DNA of 64,000 nt from Galaxea fascicularis (Eukaryota; Cnidaria; Anthozoa; Scleractinia; Euphylliidae): contig OX419345.1 of NCBI GenBank assembly GCA_948470475.1, forward strand, positions 18,591,239 through 18,655,238, read 5' to 3'. A program made the position numbers and the translations under genes. The notes under the pieces were generated by a model. It saw only the letters and a list, made by a program, of their open reading frames with translations. It made no database searches and was not told the DNA's origin. Shown here piece after piece: positions 1 through 12,258 of this stretch (positions are counted from its first letter, which is position 1; each line of letters starts with the position of its first letter).

Positions 1-292
1 AAAGGTGAGACACGACAAGTCACAAGAAACAGAATACATAACGTCAAACTCATTGGTATTCACTCGCAGTTCGTGTCCCGCTTACTTAAGTTTTTAAGAT
101 CTATGGAAAATAAAGTCAATAATAACTTACTTGGTTTAGTAGGTCTTTTGATAATACCTGAAAAGTAATTCATTGGGAAAATCGGGTGAGACAATTTTAA
201 GTATTTCGAGAAAGGCAGAGTGCATTCCTAATATTCTGTATTTTGATCATTTGATCATGCTTATACGAGGACGAACATAAATTGTTTATTAC

Positions 293-826
293 CTTTGCAA
301 GCCTTCTGCTTTATCGCTCTCACAAACGATCCCAAGTTTCTGAAGTCCGCCGTAAAAATATGTCTTCGATTACTTGCAATCTGAATGAGCTGCCGCATAC
401 TGAAACGCTTCCCAACGCCCACAGCAAACACCTCCACGCCCATATTACGTAACGCCGCCGCTGGTTGTTTCACGACGTCGTAAGACTTGCCGTCAGTCAT
501 CAATATTAGGACTTTTCGACGATTACCTCTTGCGAATAGGTACCTTCGGGAATACGAAAGTGCCTGGCCGGTTTTCGTTCCTCCGCTCGGGTACTTGATC
601 TTGTTAATAGCCCGCAATACACCATGGAGGCTTTTGTATTGGCCAAACGAAAACAGTGGGATAAGACGGTGTGAATAGAGCAGGATCCCCACCCTGGCAC
701 TTCGTGAAGATATTTCAAATGAACTGACCAAGTTCTTAATGAAATTCAAACACCTGATGAAGTTCGCACGGCCAACACTTCCGGACCCGTCGACAATGAA
801 GCCCAGGTCTACATGAGTCTTGCAGA
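293..826 (-). CDS. VWA domain exon V20
   Basis: Last domain of the window in reading order, 178 residues. All MIDAS elements are present: DGSGS near the start, GGTKTG in the middle and MTDG before the last third. Cysteines in VCKT and KACKG bracket the fold; a third (IRCLNF) is shared with V14, V15 and V17-V19. Acceptor AG at 827-828, donor GT at 291-292. Bases 1-292 are intron with nothing recognisable and no stop codon is reached. The 5′ intron 827-1151 also shows nothing. Confidence 0.92.
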
Positions 827-1151
827 CTGGAAGGAAAAAAAGAAGCCAAGGTATCACTCCTCGTTCAAACGACTTTCAGGAATTCCATTTTAATCAAAAA
901 TTCAATTTGTACAACAAAGGAGGAGAAATCTTATCATGTACGTTTTGGCGCAGAGTAAGTAAGCAAGAGAGCTACCATTTAGATTAACGTTCTCGACATT
1001 TCTAAGGAAGGAAACCAGTCAAAGAAGGACATTAGCGGAGGCAAAGAAGCTATGGAATGGTGCTATTGCGGTATGCCGACATATCACGAATAAGAAACGA
1101 GCATTTTTGAAACAGAGACGCAACTGACTGAAAAGCAAGGATTTGACTCAC

Positions 1152-1208
1152 TTGGTAGAGCGGGACGAGGTCGAGGTCTGGGACGAGGCAGAGGTCTAGG
1201 GATGGGCC
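1152..1208 (-). CDS. Arg-Pro linker exon k39
   Basis: 57 nt, class 1-1, peptide PIPRPLPRPRPRPRPALP. Arginine-proline dipeptides suggest a stiff, basic polyproline-type spacer. Good acceptor (TTTCAG) and donor (GTGAGT). The 5′ intron 1209-1954 shows nothing recognisable. Confidence 0.8.
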
Positions 1209-1954
1209 CTGAAATAAAAAGTACAAAAGTTTGGTTAATTTACAGCTGAGCGTCAAGATTGTTATCATCTATCTATGTTTCGGTAAGTTCCTTGGTCTTA
1301 TTCAGAACATGGCGTTGCAAAACGCTCATGAATCTCGTTTGTCTTGCGTGCAGTAATGTTCCTGAGAAGGACATGAGGTATTAAAAGTAACCTGTGTTAC
1401 CCTCGATCCCTTTTAAGTTTCCTTCTGTGTTCGAATTCTCTGATCCACACTTTGAACCACACTCCTACCCAATACGTTTTCCATCGAGATTTGTGAATAA
1501 CTGAAATCTTCAAGGAAATTATCATCAACGGAACATAAAAGCTCAACTCTTGCTTCCCTACAGAAAGAATCATTTACTTGGAATAGAAGGTGGGTCGAAA
1601 AAACGACAAAAAGGTTGATACCGAGTTTAAAATTTCACCACAGCATAAACTACCCTGTGAACCGTCCTTTCAACTTACGTCTTGTAATAATAATATACAC
1701 ATCATTAGCCCAAGGTCCCCCCTTTCCATTCCTGCATCTATTTGATCGGCCGTATCTGCCGAAGGTGCGGTGCGCGGTGGGACCTGAGAAACACTCTCCA
1801 CCATTCTGTACACCGAATACTCGGTAGCCTCTTCTTGAAGCCAACAAGAAACAGCGCATGACGGAATCTCTTCTTCCTCGGAAAACGCCGAGCACTCTTC
1901 CCATGGCTCGGCGAGCCTTGTCCCTAAAGCATCCTCTTGACTTGTACAGTCTAC

Positions 1955-1990
1955 CAGTTGGAAGTGGCGGTGGACGTGGTTTTGGCAGTC
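1955..1990 (-). CDS. Pro-rich linker exon k38
   Basis: 36 nt, class 1-1, peptide LPKPRPPPLPT. A second linker in the same L24-to-V20 gap; only the k10/k11 pair shows the same doubling. The donor (GTAGAC) is weak, so it may be skipped or spurious. The 5′ intron 1991-2353 shows nothing. Confidence 0.6.
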
Positions 1991-2353
1991 CTGGAGGCAG
2001 TCATTGAACAAAATATAAAGTGTTACTTCTTCAACAACACTTTAATCCCTTTTTGAGCAACAGCTATAAGTACATATGTTACAAGTATACGATAAGATTA
2101 GGGTACTGGCAACCTGAAATATAAAAAAAATGACAGCTTTCCAGTTGTCTCTATAATACTCCAATTTTCGGCATTTTCATGCGTTATGTGGCCCGATTAA
2201 TAGCTATTTTCCAGGTAAGAGGAATTGCTCATGATAAGGGAGCACAAATTGGAATTTACGCCTAAAATCCTTGAGGAAGTTCCACTCTCACGTCAACGAA
2301 ATTAGCAATTCTCAATAGTTGTGACAGCCTTAAGAGGTAGATACGTTACATAC

Positions 2354-2989
2354 CAGGAACAAAACATCTCTTTGCTCTCGCTGCTATCTGTCTGGCACTT
2401 AAGGCGACGTTGTATACTTGAAGACACGAAATCCTTCCACGGAAATATCGCCCGTCGCCAACTCGCACTCCCATTCGCGCTGGATAATTTGTTGCCAATC
2501 GTATTCTTCCGATGTGTCTCCTAGCAACCCGTCGACCACTGACGAATAGCTTTGCTATTCCTGTTGACTGGTCGTAAGTCGCGCCTACATATTGCCAGCG
2601 GCTTCGTTTGACTGTCTTGCTGACCAAAGCAGGCGTAAAGTCACGATTTCCGCGCTTCGTGAACCGAACAAACAGAGTGCGAGGACCAACCATCCAGAGA
2701 TGAACACCCCAAGCCTTAGGATGGTAATTGAATATAGGACCAGTTCGACCTTGATGATATATCCATGCTAGAATGGTAATTGAGTTTCTAGTATCAAGTC
2801 TGCCGTTATTAGGATAGTGGATGAAGCTGTTTCTTCGTCCCAGAAACTCGTAACTCGTTCCACGACGTCCGTCGGGGCCTGGTGCTGGTCGAACATTAGA
2901 CATGATGCCAGGCACGTTCCTGCTGAAGCTGATATCACGTGACTTGGTGCGAACGTTCAATGGGTATACAGCCACAGCTCGAAGTGTTC
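2354..2989 (-). CDS. LamG domain exon L24
   Basis: 212 residues, the commonest length for this series. Landmarks in order: AVAVYPLN first strand, FIHYPNNGRLDTRNSITILAW, GPIFNYHPKAWGVHLW core, then LATNYPARMGVRVGD and GRISCLQVYN, ending at KRCF. The ISC and RCF cysteines should pair. It differs from its neighbours in HPKAWG for MPNGWG and VRVGD for ARIGD. The 5′ intron 2990-3449 shows nothing. Confidence 0.92.
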
Positions 2990-3449
2990 CTAAAAAGAAT
3001 AAGTGAACGACGAATTAACGTTGATAGAAAATGCTAAGCGAGTAATAACATCAACCGTATGTGTGCGAACCAATCCCTATAGAGTCAACTGAAAATGCAT
3101 GGTGACCATGTTTTGGAAAATAACAACAGAAGCCAATAAGAAAGATTTTGTTGACGGAATACCAACATGGCTGCAGTGACGTCAGGTGCATACCGTCAAT
3201 ATTTTATTGCTCACATACACCTGAAAAAAATGCTGTCGAGTAATACGGACTACGGGGATCATTTGAATTCTTAACACGTTCGTATTCTTATGTACACTTA
3301 AATTTACAACGATCTTCGATTTTCGATGTCCTTTACGTTCGTGTTTCCTTTGCGCGGCAGCGGGTCAACTGAGTACATATCAAAAGTTGCGTTGAGTTAA
3401 CAACTAATAACAACGGCGGATTAAATTAAGCGAGAAGAATGTATCATAC

Positions 3450-3485
3450 CTGACGGTCTGTGTGGCGACGGTGGCTTTCGGCGTC
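3450..3485 (-). CDS. Basic Pro-rich linker exon k37
   Basis: 36 nt, class 1-1, peptide RRKPPSPHRPS. Joins V19 to L24. The 5′ intron 3486-3955 shows nothing recognisable. Confidence 0.7.
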
Positions 3486-3955
3486 CTTAAAAAATCACAT
3501 TAGGAAAAACGCTTCAAGTTAATTTTGTTATAAAAAAGACACTGCTGTAATGAAAACAAAAAAAGGATGACTTCAAACGTACATAAGCAGGCGCAAAAGA
3601 GGACTGGATAATAGATACGTCAGCATAGACAATTTGTTGATTGGAGACATTTTTGTATTTATACTCTATTATGGATACAGTTATTTCTTTGAAGACATGG
3701 CAAGGAAGAGCTCAAAATTTCGAGCAAGGGTTTATTTTGTTTAGATAACTGGCTCAAAACAAATAAACAAACAACAGACCACGCTAGCGCAATGGACCCC
3801 TCCGTGCAAAGAAGCTCTGTTGTTAGGACATCCGAACAGTGTGCTGGAAGGAATCCGGTCCGGTATTTGATTGCAGTTCTATCATAATTATTAACAATCT
3901 GAATACAATTTACAAACAATACTAGGAATTCAAGCCCTCCGAGCAGCATCCTAAC

Positions 3956-4492
3956 CTTTACAGGCTTTCTTCTTGATAGCTTTGATGATTGAGTTGAGGT
4001 TTCGGAAATCGACTGTAAACACGTGACCACGGTCAGTGGCCATCTGGTTCAGCTGCGCCACACTGTAGCCTCGACCAACGCCGACAGCGAAAATCTCAGC
4101 ATTCGCTCGCTTTATCGCCCTCGCTGGTTTGAGCACAGAATCTTGGGAACGCCCGTCAGTCAACACAAGAAGGGCCCTCCTTCGCTTGGTTCTACCGCGG
4201 AACAGCCATCTCTGCACATCCCAAAGAGCTTTTCCTGTTTTGGTTCCACCGTAAGGGTATTTTATCCGGCCCACTGCTCTAAGTACCTGGTATTGGTTTG
4301 TGTAGCGAGTGAATTGGAATATTCGCCGAGGAGAAGCCGAGTATACCTCCACAGCGACGCGAGTGAAACGTGGAGAGATCGTGAATCCCCGGATGACGTT
4401 CTGAATGAATGACAGGCAGCGGCGGAAGTTTGTTTTACCAACGCTTCCAGAGCCATCGATCAGGAATGCAAGATCGAGTGTCGCTCTACACA
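3956..4492 (-). CDS. VWA domain exon V19
   Basis: 179 residues. MIDAS complete: DGSGS, GGTKTG, LTDG. Bracketing cysteines in the first codons and in KKACKG; extra Cys in FRRCLSF. Close in sequence to V18 and V20. The 5′ intron 4493-4816 is AT-rich with nothing recognised. Confidence 0.92.
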
Positions 4493-4816
4493 CTGAAAAT
4501 GAAACGCAATTGCGTTTTAATTTGCTAGTGAGGGTCTTCGCTTTGAATGTGTAAGTATTTACTCAACTCAGGAAATACTAAAAATAAAAGATACATTTTT
4601 CTGATGTGGCATTTTTTGTCTTGATAATAATTTTTATTTACAAATTTGTTTTCGATACAAAAAAAGTGACCTTGAAGAGGAGTAATTTGTTTACGTCACT
4701 CTGGCATTGTCTTACCTTAAAATGTAAGGAAAAATAATCAGAAGAAATATAAGTACTATTCGATTTCCGAACCTAAAGCCTTTCCTCGTAGTGCCACAAC
4801 AAATTCCTATTCTTAC

Positions 4817-4927
4817 CTCGTCCGGGTTTAGGTCTAGGCCTGGGCACCGGCCTTGGCAATGGTCTCGGTCGTGGCCTGGGTATTGGTCGTGGTCTTATTG
4901 GAGGCCCGGGTCGAGGACGCGTAGGCT
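4817..4927 (-). CDS. Long Arg-Pro linker exon k36
   Basis: 111 nt, joint longest linker with k23. Encodes about 36 residues dominated by RPRP, including RPRPIPRPRPRPLPRPVPRP. The repeated CCA/CGA-type codons look like internal expansion of a 6-nt unit. The 5′ intron 4928-5494 shows nothing. Confidence 0.8.
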
Positions 4928-5494
4928 CTAGGAAATTAACGTGGTTTCACAAACGATTATGATCATTTGAGAATGCATCCTGAAAGGCCTTACAACAAAG
5001 GAGGACGAATAGGCTTTTTGAATCCAAGTTTAAACAAAGACTACGTCAACGCCAACGAAAACGTGATTTTCAAATTTTATCACTGGAATTATCGCTAATT
5101 AATGGATATGCCAGTGCTTGGAATTGTAAAACCTGAACAAACCATCCAGGAACTAAATTGGTATTAGCAAAGTTAAACAAAAGAAAGAGAATGACATTGT
5201 CTCCGTTGCGTATTTACGTGCTCTAAAACACTTGAATTCGGTCACTTAACGAAAAGTGACGAATCTTCAAACGCACATACAATGGAATTTTGCACATTAA
5301 ATCTCTTGTTTTGTGACGTTGCCTTTGCCGTAGTAATTGCTTACGTACGGCTGATCTCAGGGGTTACGGTTTATCAACTGCGTCCTAAGATAGCAAACAG
5401 GGTTAACGAACTACTGATCAGTCTGGCTAAGGCCCTTGCGGAGAGCATTTAGCCATGAAAACGAGGCAGAAAAAAAAAACTTGATCTCACTTAC

Positions 5495-6127
5495 TTCTAA
5501 AGCATCTCTGTTTCTTCGAATTGATTTGCCACCGAGACAAGGCACCATTGTAAACCTGCAAACAAGATATTCGTCCTTTCAAATACCTCTTGTCACCAAT
5601 ACGAGCTCCCATTCGCACGGGGAAGTTGGTCGCCAATCTAATTCTTCCAATACGTCGTTGTGCTACAAACCTCGAGTTTACAAACAATTTTGCCACGCCA
5701 GTCCTGAAGCTGTAAGTTGTTCCAACAAACTGCCATTTCCGCGGTGAAACTGATCTGCTTACAACAGCGCTGGTGAAGCGGCGTCCTCTCCGACGCGTAA
5801 ACCTAACGAACAACGTTGTCGGCGTAATCATCCAGAAATGCACACCCCAGCCGTTTGGCATGTAGTTAAAGATGGGACCGGCGTTCCCTTCGTGATAGAT
5901 CCAAGCCAAGAGGGTAATAGAGTGTTTGGTGTCCAAGCCACCGCTATTGGGAAAGAGGATGTAGCTGTTTCTTCGTCCGTAGAACTGGTACGCACCATCA
6001 CGTGTACCGTCTGGACCTCGGATGGGACGGACGTTGCGAAGAATTCCGCCAGCATTTCGGCGGAGACTGATGTCTTTGCCCTTTGTAGCACCGTTAAGTG
6101 GGAAAATAGCTACAGCTTGAGTTTTCA
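5495..6127 (-). CDS. LamG domain exon L23
   Basis: 211 residues. AVAIFPLNG first strand, FPNSGGLDTKHSITLLAW, NYMPNGWGVHFWM core, ARIGDKRYLKGRISCLQVYN, terminal QRCF. Follows L22 directly through k35, one of several LamG-LamG runs. The donor overlaps AGA-AGTAAGT at 5493-5494. The 5′ intron 6128-6553 shows nothing. Confidence 0.92.
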
Positions 6128-6553
6128 CTATGGACATTAAAAGAAGTAGTCAGGAAGGAGGTCATAGATCTATTACAGGCCCCATTTGTTGTTGAGTGTT
6201 ACGTTGCCTGAGTCAAAGTTCCTCCGAAAAATAGTCAAAAGTTTCCCAAAAGTTGCCAAAAAATGGGAAAAGATGCTACCAGAATTTAAAAAGTTGCTTG
6301 CCAAAGGGAGCTGATTCATACAGCATACCATCTAAAAACAACACACAGAATTGTTTGATGTCAACTGCTTTCATCATCTCTTTCCACGCTGTAATTCCTA
6401 CGGGTTGCACGGTAGCATTAGCGTAGCAGTAATTTCTTCCATAGGCGGAAAGTCGGTATAGTATATTAGTTACGGATTAGTAACTGGGGACCGTGACTGA
6501 AAACAACTACAAGAACGAAAACACAATACCTAAAATAACCATAACAAACTAAC

Positions 6554-6613
6554 CTTTTGGCCTGTAGGGTGGTCGTACTGGTCTGACTGGCCTTGGTCTG
6601 GGTCTTACACGGC
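6554..6613 (-). CDS. Arg-Pro linker exon k35
   Basis: 60 nt, class 1-1, peptide RVRPRPRPVRPVRPPYRPK between L22 and L23. The 5′ intron 6614-6917 shows nothing recognisable. Confidence 0.8.
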
Positions 6614-6917
6614 CTGAAACAAACAGTGACAATAGCAAAATTACAGTTAATATAAACGAAACATTAACGAGGACTAAGGTTGCAAAAAAGTTACTCCGAC
6701 GCATTTTGTCTAATGTTCGTTTCTGCCAAAAGAAGAAGAAAAACGACTCAGTGAAACGATATTGCACTGCTGTTCAATGGAATGTAAACTCACTTCTCAG
6801 TTGCACGCACGTGAGTTGCATGGCGAAGACACACATAACGATACACTTTCCAACAAAATAGTAACACAAAAGGAACAATAACGAATCAACCATGGTCTGA
6901 CGTCCCGGACATATTAC

Positions 6918-7553
6918 CTGGTCTGAAGCACCTCTTCTGTCGGACAAGGATCTGATTCCTATTCAGCGCCTGATTATAAACCTGCATACATGAGATTCGT
7001 CCTTTGAAGTATCGACGGTCCCCAATACGAGCTCCCATTCGTACCGGGTAGTTGGTCGCCAGTCTAAACCGTCCAATACGTTTGCTTGCCACAAACTTCG
7101 AGTTCAGAAACAAACGCGCCACGCCGGTCCTGTAACTGTACGTTGCACCAACAAACTGCCACTTTCGCGGAAGCACACTTCGAGAGTAAACAGCAGCGGT
7201 AAAGCGTCTTCTCTTCCTACGCGTAAACCGCGCAAATAGCGTTCTAGGACTGACCATCCATAAATGCACGCCCCAACCATTCGGCATGTAGTTGAAGATG
7301 GGTCCCGCTCGACCAGTGTGATAGATCCATGCTAGCAAAGTTATTGATTGCCTTGTGTCGATTTTTCCTCGGTTGGGAAACTGGATATAGCTGCTGCTGC
7401 GACCATAGAACTCAATGGAGCCACCATTAGAATTGTCGGGACCTGGAGCATATCTGACTCGACCCAAAATTCCATGGGGATTCCGGGAAAAGCTGATATC
7501 CTTTGCTTGAGTGTTACGGTTCAGTGGGTAGACAGCCATAGCTCGCCTTATCA
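6918..7553 (-). CDS. LamG domain exon L22
   Basis: 212 residues. AMAVYPLNR, FPNRGKIDTRQSITLLAW, NYMPNGWGVHLWM, ARIGDRRYFKGRISCMQVYN, QKRCF. Very basic middle segment (FTRRKRRRFT). The 5′ intron 7554-8325 carries homopolymer-rich sequence, listed separately. Confidence 0.92.
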
Positions 7554-7676
7554 CTAAACGTAAATTTTTCATAAAATACACAGTCAAATCGAAAGAGATA
7601 CGATGCAAGAAATGTTGCAAACGAACGCTTGATGATCACTGAATGAAGGCTTCAACATCCAATTAGTAAATTAGTA

Positions 7677-8000
7677 TTGGTGACCGTTCATTTGTTATGG
7701 GGTGGGAGGATGGGGCTGCTGGTGGGATTTAAAGGAGTGTCATTTGCAAATTGTGTGACCCCCCCATCCCAACTTACCTGTTTTAGTCACATAACGCCCC
7801 TAAAAAAGAATTTTTTTTTGGGGGGGGGGGTGACCCTCTCCTCCAAAATAAGTTACACCAACTACTTTCTCACATTGTTATCTCAGAATTTCGTTGGACC
7901 TCTCTTTTTGTTCGATTGTTTACGGGCAGCCCTCCCCCCCTCAAAAGCCAGTTTTTGGGTGCTTCCCTTACCCCCCAAACAAAACAGCACCAAGAAAAAA
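7677..8000. repeat. Homopolymer-rich intronic stretch, unclassified
   Basis: Within the L22 5′ intron there are clustered runs of C, T, G and A (for example a T run followed by a run of about eleven G near 7810-7830, then C runs near 7930 and 7970). It looks like a decayed dispersed repeat, but no terminal repeat or coding motif is visible. Confidence 0.3.
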
Positions 8001-8325
8001 ATAACAAGCTAATAGCCTTTCTCTTTCGTAAACTACCGCCATTTTTTGAGTCAAATTAGGCGCATAAAGTTGTGCTTGTAGAAGCTTGATATTGGACCGA
8101 TCACTACTGGAAGGATATGCTTGACACCCACGTGATTCGGCTGATGAAATCATAATTACAGGTTTTATCTACCTTTTATTATAAGACGAACAAACAAACA
8201 AAAAAAAAAACGTTTGTTTTATTTCGCATTCTATTAACGTATGTCATGTTTATAAGGTGACTATTTTAAAGTTAACGCTACATACGTAGATACGTAGGTT
8301 ACCCTGTGTAGGTCTGTTGACTCAC

Positions 8326-8373
8326 CTACTGGTTTGGATGGCCGCACTGGCCTGGGAGGTCGGGCTTTACCAG
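8326..8373 (-). CDS. Basic Pro-rich linker exon k34
   Basis: 48 nt, class 1-1, peptide GKARPPRPVRPSKPV. Two AG acceptors nine bases apart both keep the frame; I chose the upstream one (first AG after the pyrimidine tract). The shorter form would start at 8364. Confidence 0.65.
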   Translation of the reverse strand: MVKPDLPGQCGHPNQ

Positions 8374-8639
8374 CTTATTAAGGGAGAGAAAGAGAAAAAA
8401 TAGCATGTTGTCAGGGATTACTACAATGCGTATAACTTATCACAGCACAGCAATGTGATACTGTGATCCCCCTTGACAAGCCAAGGCACTTTTCGAGGCA
8501 AACAACGGCAAATATGTTTAAATAAAAAAAATAATTTATCACATATTCTATTTGAAGAAATAAATAGTAGAAAAGGGCAGTAGAGTCTAAGGACGCCGTA
8601 TTTCTCTGAGAAAAGAGAAAAGTAACATCTTTGTAATCG

Positions 8640-8760
8640 ACACAAAGACTAAAAAAGAAGGAAGCAAATTAGTAAGCAAGCAAACAAGCATGCGAACAAA
8701 CAAATAAACAAACGAACGAAAAAGCAAACAAAAAAACAACAACAACAACAAAAAAGCGTC
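8640..8760. repeat. CAAA/CAA low-complexity tract
   Basis: Runs of AAGCAAG, AACAAAC and AACAACAAC lie in the intron 8374-8879 between k34 and V18. Simple-sequence DNA; nothing else is recognised in that intron. Confidence 0.7.
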
Positions 8761-8879
8761 CATCAGATGTTTACTGTAGTCGATGAAACAGATGAACTGA
8801 AAACACAAAATATACGCAGAAAAGATTTGTCTCGATGACATGTTCGCCCTCCCTCACAATATATATAGACTCCTCTTAC

Positions 8880-9416
8880 CTTTGCAGGCTTTTCGTTTAA
8901 TCAGCCTGACAACAGAACCCAAGTTTTTGAAGTCTGCAGTAAACACATCTCTTCTGCTGGATGACATCTGCAGCAGTTGCCTCATGCTGTACCTCTTCCC
9001 AACTCCCAATGAAAGTATTTTAATGCCTCGTCCCCGAAGGGCTTGTGCTGGTCGTATCACATTGTCGTAAGATCGCCCATCAGTCATAACAGTGAGCAGC
9101 TTGGTTTTTCTTCTACTATAACGTAGAACATTTTGGTAAGTGAACGAGAGTGCGTTTCCTGTTTTGGTGCCTCCTCCTGTGTACCGTATGCGGCCGATAG
9201 CTCTTAACAGGGAGCGTCGATTGGTGTAACGATTGAAGCCGAAAATTTTGGCTGCCCGAGACGAATATACGACGACAGCAAATCGGGTATAACTTCTCGA
9301 TATGGTGAACACACGCGCCATATTTTGGACAAAAGCCAAACAGCGACGGAAGTTCTGAAGTCCGACACTACCAGAAGCATCAAGGACGAAAGCAAGATCG
9401 ATCCTGCCACGACATA
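8880..9416 (-). CDS. VWA domain exon V18
   Basis: 179 residues. MIDAS complete: DASGS, GGTKTG, MTDG. Opens VCRGRIDLAF and closes KACKG; extra Cys in FRRCLAF. The 5′ intron 9417-9754 shows nothing recognisable. Confidence 0.92.
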
Positions 9417-9754
9417 CTACAAGATACATAGAAAAAAAACATAAAAACACGTTTCAGAACGTGGGACGCCCTTAGCCCTCTTCTGTGGCCTGCCAACGCT
9501 GAAGAACTACCTTCGCCCTTCCTCGGCATTTTAGTGACAAGGTGACCACAAGGCTTCTTGAGGGAAAAGAATAAATCAAAGAGTTATATTTGGTGCCCTG
9601 GGCAGAACTAGGTAAAAGGCACTAGGAAAAAGGAATCAAGCACAATGAAAGGTAACGTTTATTATTGTTAAAAAACGAGGAAGAACTTCAAAAAAGTGAA
9701 CGAAACTTCTAAAATATACCACTTGGTACACGGCAAATAACAAACGGGAAATAC

Positions 9755-9847
9755 CTTTTCCACCTGGGTATGGTCGAATAGGTGGCCTAGGTCTTGGAGC
9801 TGGTCTCGGTCGGGGTCTGGGCCTTGGTCTTGGTCTCGGTCGAGGAA
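9755..9847 (-). CDS. Long Arg-Pro linker exon k33
   Basis: 93 nt, about 30 residues, almost pure RP dipeptides (RPRPRPRPRPRPAPRPRPP) ending in PYPGGK. Internal six-base periodicity points to local expansion. Confidence 0.82.
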
Positions 9848-9976
9848 CTATTAGTAAACAAACGAAGCAAAGGTGAGAGTCGTTCGCAAACCATTACGAA
9901 CAAGCCTCGTCCAACTCCATCCATATTTATGCTTTATTTCGATGTTTTAAAAGGTACTTCCCAAAGTAATCCATAC

Positions 9977-10612
9977 CTCTTTTGAAGCACCTCGTTCGAC
10001 GGGCGATGATCTGTCCGGCAGTCAAGGCTTTCTTGTAGACCTGCATACACGAGATACTACCACGGAAATACCTTCCGTCCCCTATCTTAGCACCCATTCT
10101 CGCTGGGTAGTTGGTGGCTAGTCTGAATCGCCCGATTCGCTTGGAAACAACGAATCTGTTTCTTACAAACAATCTGGCAATACCACTCCGGTAATCATAA
10201 GTTGCACCAACATACTCCCAAGCTCCAAAGCGCACTGTGCGACTGGAAACCGCATGCGTGAAGCGGCGTCCCCTCCGACGGGTAAACCGTGCAAACAGCG
10301 TTCTGGGAGACACCATCCAGAAGTGCACGCCCCAGCCGTTCGGCATGTAGTTAAATATTGGGCCGGCGCGTCCCTGGTGATTAATCCAAGCCAGTAGAGT
10401 GATTGATAACCTGGTGTCCAGCCTACCACGATTAGGGAACTGAATATAGCTATTAGAGCGACCGTAAAATGTCGTTGCTGTTCCTCGAACGCCGTCGGGA
10501 CCCGTCGTGTACCTGACGTAGACGCGCCTGCCAGGTGGGTTTCCATTGATACTGACGTCTCTACCTTGTGTAGTGGAACTGAGTGGGTACACGGCGCCTG
10601 CACGACCAACGG
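9977..10612 (-). CDS. LamG domain exon L21
   Basis: 212 residues. AVYPLSS, FPNRGRLDTRLSITLLAW, NYMPNGWGVHFWM, AKIGDGRYFRGSISCMQVYK, TRCF. Slightly divergent: GSISC replaces GRISC and IN-H replaces IYHEG. Confidence 0.92.
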
Positions 10613-10827
10613 CTATTTACATACAAAAACGAAACCAATTATTAAGCGATTGTTTAAGCTTGCTATAAATTTCATTTTTAGATAACCTAATTCTCTTACT
10701 AATAAGTCATCATACCTTAATTTTTAAATTGGCCTCTAACTGGGTGATTTACAAATCTATAGCGCCGAATAACAAAGGGAGGAACTACAGCGGAAGAATT
10801 AATCGAGACATTTGCACAAATGCGTAC

Positions 10828-10869
10828 CTGCAGGTTTTCCTGGTTTTGTTGGTTTTGTTGGCTTGGAAA
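10828..10869 (-). CDS. Lys-Pro linker exon k32
   Basis: 42 nt, class 1-1, peptide SKPTKPTKPGKPA, a KPT repeat rather than RP. The 5′ flank is L21's donor region. The intron on the 3′ side, 10870-11213, shows nothing. Confidence 0.8.
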
Positions 10870-11213
10870 CTGGAACAGTGAAAAAGAAACAATAGATAAA
10901 ATATTTCAAAATCAATTTTTCAAGAGAGATATAGAAAGTGGCTTTCTGTCATGGCTACGATTTTATCTGGATTGGTAACAATGGTCTTCCATTAGTTTAC
11001 TTGCAAAACTGTTTTATAATCCCATCATCTTGTAATGTATTTTTTAAGTTATTTATGATTGTAACGGCACTTATAACTCGCTCGGTCTTACTAACATCTT
11101 GTGTGCCATATTTTTTTCATTACAACAACACTGTTCATTGATTCCATATCATTTCCTCTATCGGACTAAACCCATCCCTTTAGATTATTTATGGAATTTC
11201 ATTTCCTCCTTAC

Positions 11214-11762
11214 CTTTACAAGCCTTCTGCTTGACAGCTCTGACCACAGACCCAAGGTTACGAAAGTCAGCTGTGAACACGTTTCGTCGACTTCCCGAAA
11301 TCTGCAGCAGCTGACCCATACTGTACCTTTTACCAATACCCACACAGAATATCTTCACTCCACGTCGACGCAGCACTCGAGATGGACCACTTACACTGTC
11401 TTGTGATCGACCATCGGTCATTACAATGGCAACCTTTGATGTTCCTCTGCTGGAACGATAGAAGAGGCGGGAGTAGGCGAATGAGAGAGCCTGGCCTGTC
11501 CTGGTACCTCCTCTAGGATATCTGATTCTGTCGATGACCCGCAGAATACTGGCGACTCCGCGATTTTGACTAAATCTGAGTATTAGCTGTGATCGCGTAG
11601 AGAACAGCACGATTCCCACTCGTACGTAACGCCTTGATATGGTGAAAGAACGGACCATGTTTTTGACAAAGCGTAAGCATCGTTTGAAGTTGCCTCTGCC
11701 ATATGCCTCAATGCTGCCCGAACCATCGATGAGGAACACTAAGTCAAGTCTGGCACGACAAA
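11214..11762 (-). CDS. VWA domain exon V17
   Basis: 183 residues. MIDAS complete: DGSGS followed by a longer IEAYGRGNF loop, GGTRTG, MTDG. Besides the bracketing cysteines it has FKRCLRF and, unusually, IFCVGIG, giving an even count of four. The 5′ intron 11763-12177 shows nothing. Confidence 0.92.
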
Positions 11763-12177
11763 CTGGAAGTACCAGAATAGTAGAAACATTTCAATACGTC
11801 TGCCTAAACACATAGCTACAAATGTTAGTGTTTCTTGCCCTGCAGACAAAAAGGTACATCAAAGTGTCTCCTCTTTTGCGGGCAGAAGCAGAATTTGTGG
11901 TGAAAACAGTTCTGAAAGTGTTACGAGACACTTTGTGCTTCTCGTACGCAAACCTTTCGTCTGCAGCAGTTGTTGCGTATTGGAAAGACAGAAAACAAAA
12001 AAGTCCAAAAGTGTTTGGGCAGCTATATTTCCTTATTTTCAGAGCCTCCACACTGTTCTATGTAACACAACTTGTAACAAAGAAAATCTTTACACTCAAA
12101 ACAACGCAGTCCATACAAATAAGTGCAAAGAAAATGACAATCATGTTACAGTCACGAATGTGAGCGAGAATTCCTAC

Positions 12178-12258
12178 CTTTACCACCAGGTCTGACTGGT
12201 GGTCGTGGAGGCCTCGGCCTGGGTCGTGGCCCTGGTCGTGGCCGTGAAGGTCGAGTAA
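12178..12258 (-). CDS. Arg-Pro linker exon k31
   Basis: 81 nt, about 26 residues, core RPRPGPRPRPRPPRPP ending RPGGK. Class 1-1 with donor GTAGGA and acceptor TTTAG. The large 5′ intron 12259-13243 holds a MITE near its far end; the rest is unremarkable apart from a purine-rich tract near 12485-12500. Confidence 0.8.

Noticed and set aside
1670..2011. Minus-strand open frame between L24 and V20
   Set aside because: No domain; only the short Pro-rich part 1955-1990 fits the linker pattern with correct phase, and the rest is intronic.
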